The notes beneath the pieces are model-generated. The model was not told where the DNA came from, made no database searches, and saw only the letters and a list, made by a program, of their open reading frames with translations. The position numbers were made by a program, and so were the translations under genes. A stretch of DNA of 40,388 nt from Pleurocapsa sp. MO_192.B19. Lineage in GTDB: Bacteria; Cyanobacteriota; Cyanobacteriia; Cyanobacteriales; Xenococcaceae. This document shows, piece by piece, positions 36,476-40,388 of this stretch; position 1 is the first letter of the stretch; the number at the start of each line of letters is the position of its first letter. The DNA lies in the NCBI GenBank assembly GCA_030064975.1, contig JASJDX010000008.1, forward strand, positions 1 to 40,388, written 5' to 3'.

Positions 36476-37847
36476 CGGTACTTAAACAAAAATTAAGCCC
36501 AAACAAACCCTAAGCTAGTTTTATAAGCTATGAATACGTCACGATTTTGGTTGAGCCACTCTACAAAACGATAAGACATGGCTGTACGAAATGACTGTCT
36601 TAGCTTCAGGAAATGTGTTCAAAGGTTTATTAGCCCAACGTCGTCTCAAACCTCCAGTTAACTTATGCCAAAGAATAAAACTATAGGCACAAAAGACAAG
36701 AATAAAATGTCTTTTTAAACTTTTAATTCCTCTGATTTGGTATTCTTTTAGTCCTAACGACCCCTTGGCTTCACGATAAAATACTTCTACCCAATTTCTC
36801 TCAGAATAAGTATCAACTACCCACTGTGGAGTTACAATTGATGGCTCAACATTGGTAATAAAGTAATCTATGTCATCCGCATCTTTAAACAGAGGTGCAT
36901 TCATAACGATAGCTATTTTCCTTGTTCCTTCAAGACGAGATATTTCTACTTCAATAGTAGCCACCCAAACAGTTCTGGATTTTTCTAAGTTGATTGTAGT
37001 TTGAGTATAAGCCTCTTTTGGCAGTGATTCTGCTAAAGTATCTAATCTTATTTCTTCGGTTAATTCTTTTGAATTAACAACTTTAACCTTACGGTTTTTA
37101 GCCAGCCCTCCTAAGTAGTTTAATTTTCTCTTTTCTAGTTCCTTAAGAAATTTTGTATTATTACCATATCCTGAGTCGATTAATACTATTCCTGGTTCAT
37201 ACCCTCTCTCTCTACTTTTATCAATTAACTTTAAAGCCAACTCAGGTTTCTTCTGAAAATTTGGGTCTTTCTTTCCCTCTGGTAGTGAATTTGCATGTTG
37301 ATATAACTCTATATCTAAAGGTAAGCTTTTTTTTCCATCATATAAATGAGTTGTTACTACGACATTCCCATTATCTGTTTTTCCAATTTCTCCGATGTAT
37401 TGACGACCTACTCCTGCGGTAAAGTTACCACTTTTCCTATGTCCCGAATCATCAACAATTAAACTAAATCCTCGGCTTATTTTCGTTTGCCTGCACTTAT
37501 TCATCACTTCTAAACGCCGCTCATTGAGCTTGTCTGCACACCAAGTTGCTTCTGTTAAGAAGTGGTGTAATTTGTGGTAAGTTACTCCTACAGAGTCTGA
37601 AGCCATTTGGTATATGTTTTTTCGCTCACTTTCTCCCAATAAACCCCCTAAATAGTTTCTAAACTCTCTTTTTTGTGCTTTAGTTCTCAATAAATCATCA
37701 AACTTTTTACACCATCTATTAAAGCAGGGGGGCATAGCTGCGGGAGTTGTTTCTCTCATCATCAACAATCGCCATTCATGGCAATGTAAAAAGCTTATAC
37801 AATGATGATTTTACTTGATTTTTAGTTTTAAACTTGTTTAAGTACCG
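36476..37847. mobile_element. IS701-like insertion sequence, about 1.37 kb
   Basis: 14-bp inverted ends cggtacttaaacaa (36476-36489) / ttgtttaagtaccg (37834-37847); enclosed IS701-type transposase. Flanking tetranucleotides ttag / ttat do not match perfectly. Confidence 0.85.
36493..37768 (-). pseudogene. IS701-family transposase with a C-terminal frameshift
   Basis: SLIVDDSGHRKSGNFTAGVGRQYIGEIGKTDNGNVVVTTHLYDG, ERNWVEVFYREAKGSLGLKEYQIR; main ORF stops at 36539, but the alternative frame continues QSFRTAMSYRFVEWLNQNRDVFIAYKTSLGFVWA* to 36493. Confidence 0.85.
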
Positions 37848-37851
37848 TTAT

Positions 37852-38043
37852 TATCAAGACGGAGTAACAGGCTATTTGTATCAACCCCAAAATGAGTTGG
37901 ATTTTTTAACCAAGTTAGGTTTATTAATTAATAATCAAAATCTGCGAGAGTCGATGGGTATTAAAGCTCAACAAACTGTACAACAATATAGTTGGGAACA
38001 AGTAGTTGATAATTTAGTTGAGATTTGGGTAGAGCAGATCTAA
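37852..38043 (+). pseudogene. Glycosyltransferase family 4 C-terminal fragment truncated at the IS end
   Basis: QDGVTGYLYQPQNELDFLTKLGLLINNQNLRESMGIKAQQTVQQYSWEQVVDNLVEIW is a GT4 C-terminus; the frame starts within the IS terminal repeat. Confidence 0.8.
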
Positions 38044-38449
38044 CAGAATAAATTGCTTGATTAAATTGATGGGTTGCATACTAAGAGTGCAGTGTAGCAA
38101 AGATGCGTAGAGTAATTGTAGAGTAATTGTTTCACCAGGCCAAGCATAATCTTAATCTCTCAATATTTAATCTCTTAATACAGCAGACCTCTGGCGATAT
38201 AATAAAGTACGAGCGATTGATTATGCCAAAAAACTAAAGCCTGAAGAGTTTAGTTTAGGCTATTAAATTCTGGGAAGCCTAATAAACCTAAGGCTATTTT
38301 ATTTTAATATCGCAACACTGGAAAAATTTAAAGGTCTAACTTGCAAAAGTAGTATAGTTACAAGTTATGAGTTAGTTGTTACATCTATATCTAAATTCAA
38401 TTAACCTAATCAATATCAATATTGAATAAACTTCTTATTTTTTTACTTT

Positions 38450-39541
38450 ATGAACCCAATAACTTTTTTGACCTTAGTAGTGGGATTAATTTTACTGGTG
38501 GTGGGTGCTGAATTTCTGGTTAAGGGTGCATCTCGCGTAGCCGCTATTTTACAAATTCCTCCTTTAATTATTGGATTAACTATTGTCGCCTATGGTACTA
38601 GTGCGCCAGAAATGTCCGTTAGTATTATGTCTAGCTTTTCAGGGCAGGGTGATATTGCTATAGGTAATGTGATCGGCAGTAATATTTGTAATATCTTATT
38701 AGTCTTGGGTTTGTCTTCACTAGTTGCCCCTCTCATTGTCTCTAAACAGGTAATTAGATCTGATGTCCCTATTATGATTGGGGTTTCTTTATTGTTATTG
38801 ATGTTTAGTTGGGATGGCAAACTGAGCAGAGTAGATAGCATTATTTTGTTTATTGGTGGATTACTTTACACTCTGTCCTTAATTTATCAAAGTAGTAAGC
38901 AAGGTGCAGAACAAGATGAGTTCACGGAAGAATATAGTTTTTCAGGTAATGTTTCTGCTGCACTATGGATTAAAAATATCGTTTTTATTTTTGCTGGTTC
39001 AGGTTTACTTATTTTAGGTTCTCGTTGGCTAGTTGAATCAGCAGTGACTATTGCTGAAGCACTAAAAGTCAGTGAGTTATTAATTGGTTTAACTATTGTG
39101 GCACTTGGTACATCATTACCAGAATTAGCTACCTCTATGGTTGCCAGCTTTCGGGGAGAAAGGGATATTGCAGTAGGAAATGTTTTAGGTAGCAATATTT
39201 TTAATGTTTTGGCGGTGCTAGGTATTGGGGGAGCAGTTTCCCCTAATGGAATTGCTGTTAGTGAAGCGATAATTCAGTTTAACGCTCCAGTAGCGATCGC
39301 CGTAGCCTTTGCTTGTCTACCAATTTTTTATTCTGGTAAACGGATTGACCGTTGGGAAGGTTTGATGTTCTTATTTTATTATTTGGCATACAATGCCTAT
39401 CTCATTCTAGATGCTTTAAACCATGAAAGTCTTCCTGTATACACTAACATCATGCTCGGTTTTGCTCTTCCTTTAACTGCCATTACCCTGCTGACTCTAG
39501 TCATCCAAGAAAGACTAGCGAAGAAAAATAAGACTGGTTAG
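38450..39541 (+). CDS. Calcium/sodium antiporter (YrbG/CaCA family)
   Basis: Two alpha-repeats IIGLTIVAYGTSAPEMSVSI...GNVIGSNICNILLVLG and LIGLTIVALGTSLPELATSM...GNVLGSNIFNVLAVLG. Confidence 0.95.
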   Translation: MNPITFLTLVVGLILLVVGAEFLVKGASRVAAILQIPPLIIGLTIVAYGTSAPEMSVSIMSSFSGQGDIAIGNVIGSNICNILLVLGLSSLVAPLIVSKQVIRSDVPIMIGVSLLLLMFSWDGKLSRVDSIILFIGGLLYTLSLIYQSSKQGAEQDEFTEEYSFSGNVSAALWIKNIVFIFAGSGLLILGSRWLVESAVTIAEALKVSELLIGLTIVALGTSLPELATSMVASFRGERDIAVGNVLGSNIFNVLAVLGIGGAVSPNGIAVSEAIIQFNAPVAIAVAFACLPIFYSGKRIDRWEGLMFLFYYLAYNAYLILDALNHESLPVYTNIMLGFALPLTAITLLTLVIQERLAKKNKTG

Positions 39542-39674
39542 TTGTTGGTTATTAATAGCTAATTTAAAGTTCAAAATTAGAAACCAATCACTGTGAACCT
39601 CCAATATCTTTAAAGCCAAATAAAAGTTAATTGTTACCGCATATGGGCAGGGAATGGAGTATCAGTCACTTTTC

Positions 39675-40388
39675 TCAATTACTTTCAGCTGCTGTTCCTG
39701 ATTCAATTTCTGCAATTTTTTCTTGAGTCAAACGATTCTCTTTCTCAAGAGTTTTTAAGACAAAATCGGGTAATTGCGCCGATTTTTCTAAAGCTTGCTC
39801 AAAGTTTTCCATGGCATTTTCTAATACTTTAATATCATTTTTATTCTTGCCAATTTGTCTTAAAATTTGTCCTTTTAAATAGTAATGTTCTGGATTATCA
39901 GGGGCAGTTTCTAAAGCTTTATTAGCATATTTTAAAGCCCGATCGTATTGTTTTAAATCGCGATAAGCTACCGCCAAACCACGATCTACCAAATAATTAG
40001 GTGCAGCATAGGCTTCAAAACGAGTTATCGTTTGTTCGGGACTAGAAAAAGGCAAGTTTACGGCTAATAATAAATCCATATAGCCTTTTATTAAGTTAAA
40101 CTCAGGGTCATTGGGGTCATTTTCTTCTGCCTCATCTAAATATTTAAACACTAATTGTAACTTATTTACGGCATCTATTGCACCTTGTTTTTCATAAATA
40201 TATGCCCCATCTAAAAAATGCCCCACTGCTAAATATAAATTACCCCGCACAGGATCTTTAGCACTTAAAAATTGAGCCGATTCTAAAGTTTTAATGGCAT
40301 ATTTTTTAATACTTTCCCAGTCCCTTTCGGTATAGGCTAAAGAAGCAAGCATAGCATAGGCTAAAGGTTCATTTGCTTCTTCAGATTC
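39675..40388 (-). CDS. TPR protein (Sll0314/Alr1548-like), 5' part beyond window
   Basis: Frame remains open to window edge (ESEEANEPLAYAMLASLAYTERDWE...); TPR units YDRALKYANKALETAPDNPEHYYLKGQILRQIGK. Confidence 0.8.
   Translation of the reverse strand, partial: ESEEANEPLAYAMLASLAYTERDWESIKKYAIKTLESAQFLSAKDPVRGNLYLAVGHFLDGAYIYEKQGAIDAVNKLQLVFKYLDEAEENDPNDPEFNLIKGYMDLLLAVNLPFSSPEQTITRFEAYAAPNYLVDRGLAVAYRDLKQYDRALKYANKALETAPDNPEHYYLKGQILRQIGKNKNDIKVLENAMENFEQALEKSAQLPDFVLKTLEKENRLTQEKIAEIESGTAAESN

Noticed and set aside
38195-38268. Short open stretch LWRYNKVRAIDYAKKLKPEEFSLGY*
   Set aside because: Too short with no start codon or identifiable family; could be chance.
1-40388. Search for tRNA/rRNA genes and classic riboswitches
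   Set aside because: No tRNA cloverleaf, rRNA segment or recognisable riboswitch core was seen by eye; a tRNAscan/Infernal run would be needed to exclude them.

Overview
Cyanobacterial chromosomal window: AT-rich, many HIP1 (GCGATCGC) sites, cyanobacteria-type protein families. The left part carries a methyltransferase fragment, an alpha/beta hydrolase, a Ser/Thr kinase with a C-terminal PPC-like domain, a COP23-family gene split by a small TA-flanked inverted-repeat element, a decayed TPR gene and a lipoprotein trypsin-like protease fused to a GUN4 domain. The centre (about 6.1-25.6 kb) is an exopolysaccharide island. It has a HepA-like ABC exporter, a Tat-signal glycoside hydrolase, a Wzc-type tyrosine autokinase, a sulfotransferase, a Wzy-like polymerase/ligase, several GT2/GT4 enzymes, a polysaccharide pyruvyl transferase, a Wzx-like flippase and a WecG/TagA GT. 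Most of it is one long minus-strand array. Further right are an aldo/keto reductase, a HerA-like ATPase, a lipoprotein, a compositionally distinct Lon-Hsp20 pair, a second aldo/keto reductase, a GH13_18-type sugar phosphorylase, a frameshifted IS701-like element beside a truncated GT4 fragment, a Na+/Ca2+ antiporter and a TPR protein. The best hidden signals are (1) the 87-bp MITE-like insertion whose in-silico removal restores the COP23 reading frame, (2) a decayed second sulfotransferase 5' end (HLPKCGGTS motif) between EPS genes, (3) a 22-codon IS630 transposase remnant, and (4) the GC-rich, HIP1-free Lon/Hsp20 pair. I did not find convincing evidence for a wholly new defence or RNA system.
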